Notes: generated by a model not told the origin, from the letters alone. DNA of 64,000 bases from Neisseriaceae bacterium (GCA_003963245.1 RXJX01000007.1:83137-147136), one strand, 5' to 3'. Counted from the first letter of the stretch, positions 25,940-35,811 are shown. Made by a program: numbers and translations.

Positions 25940-27157
25940 CTAGTTAACCATCTTATTCATATTCAAGATCGGTAACATAATACCAATTACAATCAGCATT
26001 ACCACGGCACCCATGAATACGATCAAAGCGGGTTCAAGTATCCCGGTTAACAGCTGGCTACGATGGGTTAATTCTAATTCTTGATGGCTACCAGCTTGTT
26101 CCAATAAATGATCAAGATTACCTGATTTTTCACCACTGGCGATCAAATGAATTACCACTGGCGGAAAGGCTTTTTGTGCATTGAGTGCAACAGCTAAACC
26201 AACACCTTCACGAACCATGATTACTGCGCGATCTACGGCATTTTTAAGCATGAAGTTACTCAGTGTATCACGACTAGCCTCCAATGCATTGAGCATTGGT
26301 ACACCACTGGCTAAGAGCATTGATAAAGTATTAGTAAAACGAGCAATATCAATATTGACTAAAAGTTTACCTGCAACAGGTAGATTTAATAATTTACGGT
26401 GAAACTTAATCCTATTTTCAGGTTTTTTCAATGAACGGGTGAATCCAATTACCATTAAGACAATTGCAATCAGCATATAGATACCATAATGGCGCAAACC
26501 ATTACTACTTGCAATCATTCCACGCGTGATAAGCGGCAGCGTTTGCTTGGATGCCTCAAATACTTTTACTACTTGTGGAACTACAAAAACCAATAAGGCA
26601 ACAATTACTAACGTAGCGACGATACAGACAATAATTGGGTAGAGCAGTGCCATCATAATTTTGCTGGTTAATTCACGTGTTTTATCGCTATAATCCGCCA
26701 GCTTGGTCATCACGTTACCTAAGCTACCTGATTGCTCACCAGCGTTAATCAAGCTACAATAAACAGGGGGAAAGACTTTAGGATACATTCTTAACGAAGC
26801 AGCCAGCGAACGTCCACCGAGAACCTCACTGCGTACGCCACTCATAATTGCTTTTTGTTCATGACTTTCTAATTGATCAGAAAGTGCTGCCAATGTTTGC
26901 TCAACGGACATTCCCGAGTTAAGTAAAATTGCGAACTGACGAGTAATTAACGATAACTCAAGCGAAGAAATCGCTTTTTTCTTAAATGTTACATCTTTAG
27001 AAGTTTTGGCTTTACGATCTTTTTCTGACTCAATATTGGTAACCATTAAACCTTGAGCACGTAATAATTGGCGAGCTTGTTTAGCGGTTTCAGCTTGAAT
27101 TACGCCAATTTTATCCTTACCTGCTTTAGTCAGTGCTTTGTAGTTAAATGTTTGCAT
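25940..27157 (-). CDS. gspF: Type II secretion inner-membrane platform protein GspF
   Basis: A 405-residue polytopic protein with the two GspF repeats, each a helical cytoplasmic domain (LITRQFAILLNSGMSVEQTLAAL and IARFTNTLSMLLASGVPMLNAL). Three membrane helices and the closing VIGIMLPILNMNKMVN are present. It forms the inner-membrane platform that receives the GspE motor. The first line of the family, NYKALTKAGKDKIGVIQAETAKQARQLLRAQG, is intact. It is the last gene of the gspC-D-E-F arm, 5 bases after gspE. Confidence 0.95.
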   Translation of the reverse strand: MQTFNYKALTKAGKDKIGVIQAETAKQARQLLRAQGLMVTNIESEKDRKAKTSKDVTFKKKAISSLELSLITRQFAILLNSGMSVEQTLAALSDQLESHEQKAIMSGVRSEVLGGRSLAASLRMYPKVFPPVYCSLINAGEQSGSLGNVMTKLADYSDKTRELTSKIMMALLYPIIVCIVATLVIVALLVFVVPQVVKVFEASKQTLPLITRGMIASSNGLRHYGIYMLIAIVLMVIGFTRSLKKPENRIKFHRKLLNLPVAGKLLVNIDIARFTNTLSMLLASGVPMLNALEASRDTLSNFMLKNAVDRAVIMVREGVGLAVALNAQKAFPPVVIHLIASGEKSGNLDHLLEQAGSHQELELTHRSQLLTGILEPALIVFMGAVVMLIVIGIMLPILNMNKMVN

Positions 27158-27162
27158 ATATA

Positions 27163-28656
27163 TTATTCTTTAGTAATTGAGATAATTTCTTCGATCGTAG
27201 TTTTACCTTCTCTAAGCCAACGTAATCCATCCATACGTAGGGTGCGCATACCCAGTTTTTTTATCGCGTATTTTTCAATCTCAGTTTCAGGTGCATTGGT
27301 ATGAATTAAGCGTTGAACCTCTTCATCAACTACTAATAATTCATGTATCCCAGTACGTCCTTTATAGCCTGTTCCGCTGCAATGATCACAGCCAACTGCT
27401 TTATAGATCTTTATGTCATCAGGAATTTCATAGTGCGCACGAGTTTCCGCATCCATTGAAGTATTTTCTTCTTTGCATCTTGGGCATAACAAGCGAATCA
27501 AACGTTGTGCCAAAATCCCGATTAATGTTGAAGAAAGTAAGAATGATTCAACGCCCATATCTATCATCCGTGTTACAGTTGATGCTGCAGAGTTCGTATG
27601 GAGAGTTGCTAATACTAGATGTCCGGTCAAACTTGACTGAACAGCAATTTCGGCGGTTTCCAAATCGCGAATCTCCCCAATCATCACTACATCAGGATCT
27701 TGACGTAAGATTGAACGAAGTGCACGGGCAAAAGTCATATCAATTTTAGCATTTACCTGAGTTTGGCTAATTCCTGTAATATCGTACTCGACAGGGTCTT
27801 CTACTGTCATGATATTGAGTGCGTTGGAATCAATCCGCGCTAATGCAGCGTATAAGGTTGTAGATTTACCAGAACCCGTTGGGCCAGTTACCAAAAAAAT
27901 TCCATGTGGACGAGATATCAGTTTATCAATTTTACCCAGCGTATCTGATGCCATACCGAGCGTTTCAAGTTGCAAACGTTCTTTGTTTTTATCAAGTAAA
28001 CGCATTACAATTCGTTCACCATGACCAGTTGGAATGGTTGAAACCCGTAAATCGACCTCACGACCAGCAAGCCGCAGGGCAATCCGTCCATCTTGTGGTA
28101 AACGTTTCTCAGCGATATCCAGTTGCGCCATAATCTTAATCCGCGAAACTAATGCTGCATGTAGCCCGCGATTTACATCAATAATCTTGTGTAGTACACC
28201 ATCACGACGAAAGCGAACCAGAGAAGTGTGCTCATAAGCATCCAAGTGGACATCCGATGCATCCTCTTTTACCGCTTGAGTCAAAAATGCATTGATGATT
28301 TTAATTACTGGTGCATCATTTTCTGATTCTAATAAATCCTCGGTTTTTTGCAAGTTTTGCATCAAATCAGAAATGTCAATATCATCTTGAATATCATCAA
28401 CTACGGCAGCGGCATTGGCACTCGAATAAGCCTCAGCAATAATTGCATCAAAAAGTTTTTCCTCAATCCGCTCAATTTTAATTGGCTGATTTACTTTGCG
28501 TTTGATCTCAGTTATTACCAATGGATTAAGGTTGGTAGAGGTTGCAATGTGTACAAATTCAGCATCTGCAGCATAGATACAAACCTTGTTACTTCGCGCA
28601 TAGGTATAAGGAATACGTCGCGAGTATTTATTAGGGGAAAACTTTAGTTGTTCCAT
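27163..28656 (-). CDS. gspE: Type II secretion ATPase GspE
   Basis: A 497-residue secretion ATPase. Walker A is GPTGSGKSTT; the Asp box and Walker B are in LRQDPDVVMIGEIRDLETAEIAVQSSLTGH. A tetracysteine zinc site (CPRC with CDHC) precedes the C-terminal region GRTGIHELL. The N-terminal domain is shorter than in some family members. It powers pseudopilus assembly from the cytoplasmic side and binds GspL. It lies 11 bases after gspD and is separated from gspF by 5 bases. Confidence 0.96.
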   Translation of the reverse strand: MEQLKFSPNKYSRRIPYTYARSNKVCIYAADAEFVHIATSTNLNPLVITEIKRKVNQPIKIERIEEKLFDAIIAEAYSSANAAAVVDDIQDDIDISDLMQNLQKTEDLLESENDAPVIKIINAFLTQAVKEDASDVHLDAYEHTSLVRFRRDGVLHKIIDVNRGLHAALVSRIKIMAQLDIAEKRLPQDGRIALRLAGREVDLRVSTIPTGHGERIVMRLLDKNKERLQLETLGMASDTLGKIDKLISRPHGIFLVTGPTGSGKSTTLYAALARIDSNALNIMTVEDPVEYDITGISQTQVNAKIDMTFARALRSILRQDPDVVMIGEIRDLETAEIAVQSSLTGHLVLATLHTNSAASTVTRMIDMGVESFLLSSTLIGILAQRLIRLLCPRCKEENTSMDAETRAHYEIPDDIKIYKAVGCDHCSGTGYKGRTGIHELLVVDEEVQRLIHTNAPETEIEKYAIKKLGMRTLRMDGLRWLREGKTTIEEIISITKE

Positions 28657-28667
28657 AGTGTTCGGTA

Positions 28668-31154
28668 CTAATTGTTGTTATAAATAGAAATACTATTTGG
28701 TGAGTTTTGGATCACGCGAGTATTTGAAGTACTATTGTTATTATTTGCAGGCTGAATCACTGCCCCAGAGTTTTGTTGCGGTTGGTTCAAAACCGTTCCA
28801 ATTGGCGCATTACTTATCAGCGGCGTTTTACCAGATTTTATCGCTGTAGAGGTTAAATCAACAATTGGTTCAGGAGGCGTTGTCGCTTGTTGATTCGGAA
28901 CCTGATTATCATAAGGAACCTGATTTTCCAAATTAACTGGATCAATTCGAGGGAATAGAATATTGCCCTTAGCTTTAATCATATTTTGTTGATCCATCAT
29001 ATAGCTATAACGTTGGTTAGTAAGCGCTTTGTAACCCTCTTGATTGCGAATTACTACTGGACGCAAGAATAATACTAGGTTAGTCTTATTGTGCACACGA
29101 TTTTGCCAGCTAAATAGGAATCCTAAATAAGGAATCGAACTAAGTACTGGAATTCCCGAATTTTGCATTTGAATTTGATCTTGAGTCATGCCTCCCAGTG
29201 CGATAATTTGTCCATCGTCGACAACAATCTGGGTTTTTAAACTACGTTTGTCAATGTTAGGACCATTTGTTTGTAGCAATGAGGCAGTCATTCCTGATGT
29301 ATTGGTTTGTGAATCTTCCTCGTAGACGCTCAGCTGAATAGTTCCATTTTGCGTAATCATCGGTTTAATTCTCAATATAGTTCCAACATCTTGACGTTGT
29401 ACAGTGCTGGAGATGCTACCAGGTGCCGCAGCACTATTTTGGAATGAGCCAGTAGGGAGACCAATATTTTGTCCAACAAAAATCTCTGCTTCCTCGTTAT
29501 CCATGGTAAGCAAGGTTGGGCGACCTAAAATATTATTGGCACTGTTAGCAGCCAACATATCCGCCAAGGTAGAGATTGTTGGTACTGTTTGTCCACCAAT
29601 TGTGGTTGTACCAGTAACTAGACCAACATAAACTTCACCTGGGATTGACGGTGTACCACCAGCGGCACCACTGCCACTAGCACCCTGAGCAATTGCCATT
29701 CCTGTAGTAATTAAGCTACTGGCGCTACTGCCGCCACCTGCATAATTGGATACTACTCCAACCCCTAAGTTATTATTACCCGCACCACCAATCCATTGAA
29801 TTCCAAACGTACCCTGTTCGCTGGTAGTTACCGCGGCCACTAGCGCTTCAATCATGATTTGTACGCGTCGAACGTCAAGTAAGGTAATAACCATACGTAA
29901 ATTACGATAGACTTGGTCTGGAGCTTGAATAATTAGCGAGTTGGTTGTTGGTTCAGCTTGTATCAACACTTTAGGTGCATTTTTGTCATTGTTACCTGTG
30001 CTACTACCACCTCCGCTGCTTCTGCTAGGGCTGGATTTACTGCTGGCATTAGCACTACCACCGCCAAACGGAGTAGAACCACCACTACCACTGCCATTTC
30101 CTTGGAACACCGAACTAGTATCACTTAAAGCTCGGCTTGCTGTTGAAGCAGTTAAGTCTGGATTATCTTGTCCAGATGCAATAATCCTTAAAACTTCAGC
30201 AACATGGGCAGCATCAGCATTTTTAAGATAGACAACATGGAGGTTATTATTTGAATTTGCAGACTGATTATCCAGTGACATTGCTAGTCTTTTTAAATCT
30301 TCTACTCTGGAAGATACGGTTGAAGCGATAATTATCGAGTTTGAACTTGGGTCAATAGTTATTGTTGCTGCAGCACCATTATCATTATTACCACCACCAG
30401 AAGAACCACCACCGCCACCACTTGAACTACCGCCAGCAAGATAACTCTGTAAAGTTTGAGCTACATCAGCTGCTGTTGCATATTTTAACTTAACTGTAGC
30501 AGGAGGTACGCGGGTCGCTTGGGTGACTTTAAGGTCTGTAATAATTTTAGTGATTCGTGACATGTTTGAGGCATAGTCTGTTACGACCAGTGAATTACTA
30601 TTAGGATATACCGAAATTGCGTTATTCGGTGATATCATTGGGCGTAACGCGTTTGCTAACTGAGTTGCAGAACCATTATCAATTGTGAATATTTTAGTAA
30701 TTAATTGATCACCAGGGCTATGATTACTGCTAATTTGACTATCTGTTTTCATGCCGTAGGTACGGGCATCGGTTTCTGGCAATACCTTAATTACTCCATC
30801 AGCTTCAACAGTTGCAAAACCTTGCATTCTTAACGCTGATTCAAGTACTTTATAACTCTCTGATTTGGTTACTGGTCTTTCCGATACAATATTAACCGTA
30901 CCTTTTACGCGAGGATCTACTACGAAATTTTTTCCGGAAAGCTTACTAATTGCTTTAATAACAGTTTGAATATCTGCATTCTCAAAATTTAGCACAACTT
31001 TGTCATCGGACGTTTGGCTGCTTGTTGAGACTGTATTGCCAGCAGATGAACTACCTGATGAAGAAGCACCAGAAGAGGTATTCGCAGCGAAGCTTAGGTT
31101 AATTACGGATAACCCGCAAAGCGTCAGGCATAGTTGTTTAAGCTTTAAGTTCAT
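28668..31154 (-). CDS. gspD: Type II secretion outer-membrane secretin GspD
   Basis: An 828-residue secretin with a signal peptide (cleavage near SFA-ANT), an N0 domain (VVLNFENADIQTVIKAISKLSGKNFVVDP), three N1-N3 repeats and the C-terminal secretin barrel (ending in IPVLSSIPYLGFLFS and LVLFLRPVVIRN). Two Gly/Ser/Asn-rich inserts lie within the N2/N3 region (around residues 243-262 and 345-395). After the barrel comes a roughly 120-residue Pro/Gln/Asn-rich tail. It forms the outer-membrane channel for folded exoproteins. No GspS pilotin gene is seen nearby. Confidence 0.95.
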   Translation of the reverse strand: MNLKLKQLCLTLCGLSVINLSFAANTSSGASSSGSSSAGNTVSTSSQTSDDKVVLNFENADIQTVIKAISKLSGKNFVVDPRVKGTVNIVSERPVTKSESYKVLESALRMQGFATVEADGVIKVLPETDARTYGMKTDSQISSNHSPGDQLITKIFTIDNGSATQLANALRPMISPNNAISVYPNSNSLVVTDYASNMSRITKIITDLKVTQATRVPPATVKLKYATAADVAQTLQSYLAGGSSSGGGGGSSGGGNNDNGAAATITIDPSSNSIIIASTVSSRVEDLKRLAMSLDNQSANSNNNLHVVYLKNADAAHVAEVLRIIASGQDNPDLTASTASRALSDTSSVFQGNGSGSGGSTPFGGGSANASSKSSPSRSSGGGSSTGNNDKNAPKVLIQAEPTTNSLIIQAPDQVYRNLRMVITLLDVRRVQIMIEALVAAVTTSEQGTFGIQWIGGAGNNNLGVGVVSNYAGGGSSASSLITTGMAIAQGASGSGAAGGTPSIPGEVYVGLVTGTTTIGGQTVPTISTLADMLAANSANNILGRPTLLTMDNEEAEIFVGQNIGLPTGSFQNSAAAPGSISSTVQRQDVGTILRIKPMITQNGTIQLSVYEEDSQTNTSGMTASLLQTNGPNIDKRSLKTQIVVDDGQIIALGGMTQDQIQMQNSGIPVLSSIPYLGFLFSWQNRVHNKTNLVLFLRPVVIRNQEGYKALTNQRYSYMMDQQNMIKAKGNILFPRIDPVNLENQVPYDNQVPNQQATTPPEPIVDLTSTAIKSGKTPLISNAPIGTVLNQPQQNSGAVIQPANNNNSTSNTRVIQNSPNSISIYNNN

Positions 31155-31192
31155 AAAAATCCTTGCATAAGCATTAAAATATAATAGTTAGT

Positions 31193-31882
31193 CTAGTTAT
31201 TACCATTCGAGTTATTCGAGTTTTGTTTTTGGAACGCCTCAATCATTTTTCGACGCTTATCTGCAATTGAGTCGTCATCTTGTCCCGAAGGTGCGGGTGA
31301 TGGCGTGCTATTCGGACTCGTGGCAGTATTATTTCCACCTAATTGAGGAGGTGCATTAGTTGTCTGTGGTATGTAGCTGCTAGCTGAATTTGAGTGTTCA
31401 CTTCCATTTGTTGATGTACTTGGTGTATTGGCGCTATTCCCAGATGCAGACGATATGCTAATAGTAACACTTTGACCTTTTTCAACTAAAATAACACCAT
31501 CTGAGTTAATTGCTTTAACCGTCGCATCCATAATGCTTTCACCAATTGCAGCGATTGAATTTTTACCACCTATTTGTATGAATGCGATACTGTTTTGAGG
31601 ACCCGCAGCATAAACTCCAACTACTTTTACCTGATCCGCAATAGTTGGTACTGGTGCTTTTTCGACGGTTACAACGCCAAATGGAGCTCTATTGGTAATA
31701 TCTTGTGCCAATATATCTGATTTGACATAAGTGCTTGCAATTGAATCAATGGTATCATACCCAAGTGGGTTGACTAACCACCAACAAATTTTGGCGAGCA
31801 AAGATGCAATAGCGATTATAGTCCCAATTCTGAGCGCTGTACTTAACCCACGAATTGTCTGATTTATATTTATATTTTTCAT
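31193..31882 (-). CDS. gspC: Type II secretion protein GspC, lacking a PDZ domain
   Basis: A 229-residue protein: a short cytoplasmic N-terminus, one membrane helix (about residues 17-37), then a homology-region domain (VVGVYAAGPQNSIAFIQIGGKNSIAAIGESI, then VKAINSDGVILVEKGQSVTI) that contacts GspD N0. The usual C-terminal PDZ or coiled coil is replaced by a low-complexity Ser/Asn/Pro-rich tail. GspC connects the platform to the secretin. It is the first gene of the minus-strand arm, 38 bases ahead of gspD. Confidence 0.88.
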   Translation of the reverse strand: MKNININQTIRGLSTALRIGTIIAIASLLAKICWWLVNPLGYDTIDSIASTYVKSDILAQDITNRAPFGVVTVEKAPVPTIADQVKVVGVYAAGPQNSIAFIQIGGKNSIAAIGESIMDATVKAINSDGVILVEKGQSVTISISSASGNSANTPSTSTNGSEHSNSASSYIPQTTNAPPQLGGNNTATSPNSTPSPAPSGQDDDSIADKRRKMIEAFQKQNSNNSNGNN

Positions 31883-32055
31883 GTTTGTGTTTAAGGGTAT
31901 TTATTCTTAGTAATTAAAGACAGTTTAAACCAGAAATTCTATCACATATGAGATGAAAGAGCAGTTAATTTATAATATTGCCAAGATATATAAATTACAC
32001 CAAGTTTTTCACTGAGCGGTAATGCAAATTAATTTACTAGTTTTAGACTTAAAGC

Positions 32056-32472
32056 TTATTTGCTTGTATTGCAATTTTTACAATGACCATAAATATTTAG
32101 ATTATGGCTAAGCATGGAAAAGTTATTGGCATTTGCTATTTGAATTTGAATTTCTTCAATTTGGGGGTTATTAAATTCAATTACAACGCCACAACCCAAA
32201 CAAATTAAATGATCGTGATGACTTTCATTTTCATTTAGTTCATAAATTGCCTGATCATTGCCAAAATTATGCTTACTAATTACGGCGTGTTGCTCAAAAT
32301 TAGCCAAAATCCGATAGACTGTAGCGGAGCTTATGTTGCTGCTATTAGCATTTAGTAGGCGAATTATTTGATTGGCATCCAAATGCTTATGCATGGTAAA
32401 TAATTCCAGTACGGCTAATTTATGCGGTGTAATTTTTATGTTATAACGTTTTAACAAATCAATAGAGTGCAT
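32056..32472 (-). CDS. fur: Fur-family metalloregulator
   Basis: A 138-residue regulator: winged helix (KITPHKLAVLELFTMHKHLDANQIIRLL, then SSATVYRILANFEQHAVI) and a dimerisation domain with the metal site HHDHLICLGCGVVIEF. A C-terminal CKNC pair makes the structural zinc site. The residue pattern fits the Fur family; whether iron, zinc (Zur) or peroxide (PerR) is sensed is not settled by sequence. The divergent arrangement with bamE is the common proteobacterial fur-bamE (omlA) pairing, which favours true Fur. Confidence 0.88.
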   Translation of the reverse strand: MHSIDLLKRYNIKITPHKLAVLELFTMHKHLDANQIIRLLNANSSNISSATVYRILANFEQHAVISKHNFGNDQAIYELNENESHHDHLICLGCGVVIEFNNPQIEEIQIQIANANNFSMLSHNLNIYGHCKNCNTSK

Positions 32473-32564
32473 CGTGGATTGCTCATAATAAATGGATTAA
32501 TTGATAACCAGTTTGATATTTTAAGGTTAAAATAACGTCTAACGCAAATTTTTTGGTAATTTGG

Positions 32565-32924
32565 ATGAAATTAATTAAATTTATTGTGCTTTTAGTTTAT
32601 GCTTTTGGAGCGTTGGAGTTGACGGCTTGCTCCGGAGTTAACTTTACGGATTGGCGATTTCCTTATATGTATCCAGTCCAGCAAGGGAATTATATAACTA
32701 GCACGCAAATAGCTCAGTTAAAGGTTGGTATGACTAAAGATCAGGTTTCTTTTGTGATTGGTCATCCTGTGTCCCAATTTATGTTTAACTCCACACAGTG
32801 GCAATATATTTATCAGATATATAACAATGATAAATTAAAGAGTAGCTATATCATTAATGTAAATTTTGATGCGACCGATAAGCTTACAACAGTTGAGTCA
32901 GCTGGGGAAGTATTTGTTAAATAG
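32565..32924 (+). CDS. bamE: Outer-membrane assembly lipoprotein BamE (SmpA/OmlA)
   Basis: A 119-residue lipoprotein with signal peptide and lipobox LTAC, then the BamE core: QQGNYITSTQIAQLKVGMTKDQVSFVIGHPV followed by the beta strands WQYIYQIYNND and SYIINVNFD. It is a component of the BAM complex for outer-membrane protein insertion. I use ATG 32565, because the upstream TTG 32553 would extend the signal sequence without benefit. Divergent from fur; dapB follows. Confidence 0.92.
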   Translation: MKLIKFIVLLVYAFGALELTACSGVNFTDWRFPYMYPVQQGNYITSTQIAQLKVGMTKDQVSFVIGHPVSQFMFNSTQWQYIYQIYNNDKLKSSYIINVNFDATDKLTTVESAGEVFVK

Positions 32925-32954
32925 AAGATAATTTATTTCAAAAATGAGGTGGAA

Positions 32955-33725
32955 ATGTTAACAGTTGCAATAAACGGTTTGAGGGGTCGGGTTGGACAAG
33001 AGTTGGTTAAGGTGATTGATGCGCATAGTGAGCTTTATCAGTTAACTGACTTCCAGTCTAAGTCAATAGATGATGGTGGTGAGCGCCAATTTGATTTGGC
33101 TTTGGTGTCGTCGGAAAATACTCAGGTAGTAATTGACTTTTCTGCGCCAGATTTATGTGAGCAGGTTTTAAATACGTGTATAACGAATAATCTTCCGCTA
33201 GTGATCGGTACTACTGGATTTGACAATGTTCAGTTACAACAGATTGAAGCAGCTGCTAGGCAGATTCCAGTTCTTTTATCACCAAACATGAGTTTGTCAG
33301 TGAATGTACTATTTAAAGTTTGCCAGATGGTTGCAGCTAGGTTGTCCAAGGCTGAAGTTGAAATTACTGAGAGTCATCACCGCTACAAGAAAGATGCTCC
33401 ATCTGGTACGGCGATACGTTTGGGTGAAGCTATTGCTGCTGGTCGAGGTCATGATTTTGAGCAAGTTGCGTGTTACAATCGTTATGGCAAACATAACGCT
33501 ACGCGCAGTCCTGAGGAAATTGGCTTCTCAGTAATTCGTGGGGGCGACATTGTGGGGCGCCATAGCGTTGAGTTCATTTATGATGGGGAAATTCTTAACC
33601 TGACGAGTGAAATTACGAATCGCGGAAGTTTTGCTAGCGGTGCATTGCAGGCTGCAGAATTCTTGGTAAAACAGCCTGCCGGATTTTATACTATGGAAGA
33701 TGTTTTAGGGTTACGAGATATTTAA
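32955..33725 (+). CDS. dapB: 4-hydroxy-tetrahydrodipicolinate reductase
   Basis: A 256-residue enzyme of lysine and diaminopimelate synthesis that reduces the dihydrodipicolinate precursor with NAD(P)H. The N-terminal Rossmann motif GLRGRVGQ and the active-site stretch ESHHRYKKDAPSGTA, with HH, K and PSGT all intact, are visible. GGDIVGRHSVEF and SRGSFASGALQAAEFL complete the family. The ATG at 32955 with GAGG 5 bases ahead is preferred over GTG 32949. It lies 30 bases after bamE and two bases before nadB, so the three may be one operon. Confidence 0.96.
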   Translation: MLTVAINGLRGRVGQELVKVIDAHSELYQLTDFQSKSIDDGGERQFDLALVSSENTQVVIDFSAPDLCEQVLNTCITNNLPLVIGTTGFDNVQLQQIEAAARQIPVLLSPNMSLSVNVLFKVCQMVAARLSKAEVEITESHHRYKKDAPSGTAIRLGEAIAAGRGHDFEQVACYNRYGKHNATRSPEEIGFSVIRGGDIVGRHSVEFIYDGEILNLTSEITNRGSFASGALQAAEFLVKQPAGFYTMEDVLGLRDI

Positions 33726-33727
33726 CG

Positions 33728-35290
33728 ATGAATAAATTTTCTGCAGTTGTGCTAGGAAGCGGTCTGGCTGGTCTGTCAGTAGCATTGCGTTTAGCTGATG
33801 CAGGACAAAAAGTTGCTCTTGTCAGCAAGCGTGAACTAAGTGAGTGTAATTCTTTTTATGCTCAGGGTGGTATTGCCGCAGTTGTCAATCAAAATGATTC
33901 TTTTGAAAGTCATATTCAGGATACATTAATTGCAGGGGCTGGTTTATGCAATTCTGAGACAGTTAAATTTATTGTCGAGAATGCCCCAGCTGCAATCGAG
34001 TGGCTGATGAAGGCTGGTGTAAATTTCACGCGTGAAAAAAATGATATTCATTTAACCCGTGAGGGTGGGCATAGTGCTAGAAGAGTGCTGCATGTCGCAG
34101 ATGCTACTGGTGCAGCAATTATTCGAGCTTTAGTTGAACGTGTTTCTACGCATAGTCTCATAACTATCTGTGAGCATCATATTGCGGTAGATTTGATTAC
34201 TCAGTCAAACGATAGTTCAGGTAGTAAAGAGTGTGTTGGATTATACGTTTTTGATATAAAAACTAATCAGGTTAAGACATTTAATGCCTCTAATGTAGTG
34301 TTGGCAACTGGTGGAGCTGGTAAGGCCTATCTTTATACAACTAATCCGGACGTGGCAACTGGGGATGGTATTGCAATGGCGTTTCGCGCTGGTTGTAGTG
34401 TTGCCAATATGGAGTTCATTCAGTTTCACCCAACTTGTCTCTATCACGAAAAAGCTAAGTCATTTTTAATCTCAGAAGCGGTGCGCGGTGAAGGTGGTAT
34501 TCTTACATTGCCCGATGGTCGGCGTTTTATGGAAGATCATGATCAACGTTTGGAGTTGGCACCTCGGGATATTGTAGCTCGGGCAATTGATTTTGAGATG
34601 AAAAAGTATGGTGTAGATCATGTTTGTTTGGACATTTCACATAAATCAAAAGATTTTATCTTAGAACATTTTCCCAATATTTATGCCAAATGCCTGTCTT
34701 TGGGGCTGGATATTAGTCGAGAACCTATTCCTGTTGTACCGGCTGCGCACTATACTTGTGGTGGAGTTGTTACTGATCTGGCTGGTAAGACTTCAATTGA
34801 AGGTCTCTATGCGGTTGGTGAATGTGCATGTACTGGGCTGCATGGAGCTAATCGTTTAGCGAGTAATTCCTTACTAGAGTGTCTGGTGATTGGTGAAGCA
34901 TTGGTTGCAAATATTTTGGCTGAAAAGCGTGATATTTCACCTGAGCTTATACGCTGGGATGAGTCCCAAGTTAGCGATGCTGATGAAGAGATTGTGATTT
35001 CACATAATTGGGATGAGCTGAGACGTTTGATGTGGGATTACGTTGGTATTGTACGGAGTAATAAGCGTCTTGATCGTGCATTAAGAAGGGTTTGTTTATT
35101 ACGTGACGAAATTAATGAATACTACGCTAACTTCAAAATAAGCCCAGATTTAATAGAGTTGCGTAATCTAGTGCTGGTTGCTGAATTAATAATTAAGTCA
35201 GCAAAAATGCGTAAGGAAAGTCGAGGTTTGCATTTTAGTTTGGATTACCCAGAATGCGGTAATGAAATATCTGATACGTTGTTGCGCTAA
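33728..35290 (+). CDS. nadB: L-aspartate oxidase
   Basis: A 520-residue flavoenzyme that oxidises L-aspartate to iminoaspartate, the first step of de novo NAD synthesis. FAD-binding motif VLGSGLAGLSVALRLADAG is at the N-terminus. The family landmarks NSFYAQGGIAAV, REGGHSARRVLHVADATG, FIQFHPT, EAVRGEGGILTLPDGRRFM and the substrate-site PVVPAAHYTCGGV and LHGANRLASNSLLE follow. It lies directly after dapB. nadA and nadC are not in this window. Confidence 0.96.
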   Translation: MNKFSAVVLGSGLAGLSVALRLADAGQKVALVSKRELSECNSFYAQGGIAAVVNQNDSFESHIQDTLIAGAGLCNSETVKFIVENAPAAIEWLMKAGVNFTREKNDIHLTREGGHSARRVLHVADATGAAIIRALVERVSTHSLITICEHHIAVDLITQSNDSSGSKECVGLYVFDIKTNQVKTFNASNVVLATGGAGKAYLYTTNPDVATGDGIAMAFRAGCSVANMEFIQFHPTCLYHEKAKSFLISEAVRGEGGILTLPDGRRFMEDHDQRLELAPRDIVARAIDFEMKKYGVDHVCLDISHKSKDFILEHFPNIYAKCLSLGLDISREPIPVVPAAHYTCGGVVTDLAGKTSIEGLYAVGECACTGLHGANRLASNSLLECLVIGEALVANILAEKRDISPELIRWDESQVSDADEEIVISHNWDELRRLMWDYVGIVRSNKRLDRALRRVCLLRDEINEYYANFKISPDLIELRNLVLVAELIIKSAKMRKESRGLHFSLDYPECGNEISDTLLR

Positions 35291-35385
35291 TTGGGTGGTT
35301 ATGGTAAAATCCAACGCTATGGACGTTTGTAATCAACCATTGAGTAAATTTTATATAATAATAAATAGTGAATGAGGTGCAAAAA

Positions 35386-35811
35386 ATGCAAAGAAAAAGA
35401 TCTGGTTTCACATTGATTGAAATCATGGTGGTTTTAGTGATTTTAGGAATTATGGCTGCTTTGGTGGTACCACGGGTGCTTGGTCGTACGGATGATGCAC
35501 GTAAGGTTGCTGCTCAAGCAGATATTTCAGCAATCGCTAACTCATTAAAATTGTACAAGCTAGATAATATGCGCTATCCAACGACACAACAAGGTTTAGA
35601 TGCGTTAGTTAACAAGCCTTCAATTGCGCCAATTCCTAATAATTACAAATCTGGTGGTTATTTGGATAAATTACCTAAAGATCCATGGGGTAATGATTAT
35701 CAGTACTTAAATCCAGGTAAGCATGGTGAGATTGATGTCTATACTTATGGTCCAGACGGTCCTACATCTGGTGGTGATACTGGTCCATCGGTGATTGGTA
35801 GTTGGCAATAA
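35386..35811 (+). CDS. gspG: Type II secretion major pseudopilin GspG
   Basis: A 141-residue prepilin with the type IV cleavage site RSGFTLIEIMVVLVIL (cut after Gly, Phe methylated, Glu5). The GspG core has YPTTQQGLDALV and LPKDPWGNDYQYLNPGKHGEIDVYTYGPDG, which hold the calcium site. ATG 35386 has a GAGG site eight bases upstream; GTG 35368 is a longer alternative. A TATAAT at 35354-35359 may be its -10. It starts the plus-strand gspG-N arm. Confidence 0.95.
   Translation: MQRKRSGFTLIEIMVVLVILGIMAALVVPRVLGRTDDARKVAAQADISAIANSLKLYKLDNMRYPTTQQGLDALVNKPSIAPIPNNYKSGGYLDKLPKDPWGNDYQYLNPGKHGEIDVYTYGPDGPTSGGDTGPSVIGSWQ

Noticed and set aside
26181..30231. Plus-strand frames opposite gspF, gspE and gspD
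   Set aside because: They are shadows of the conserved minus-strand genes and have no ribosome binding sites or recognisable proteins.
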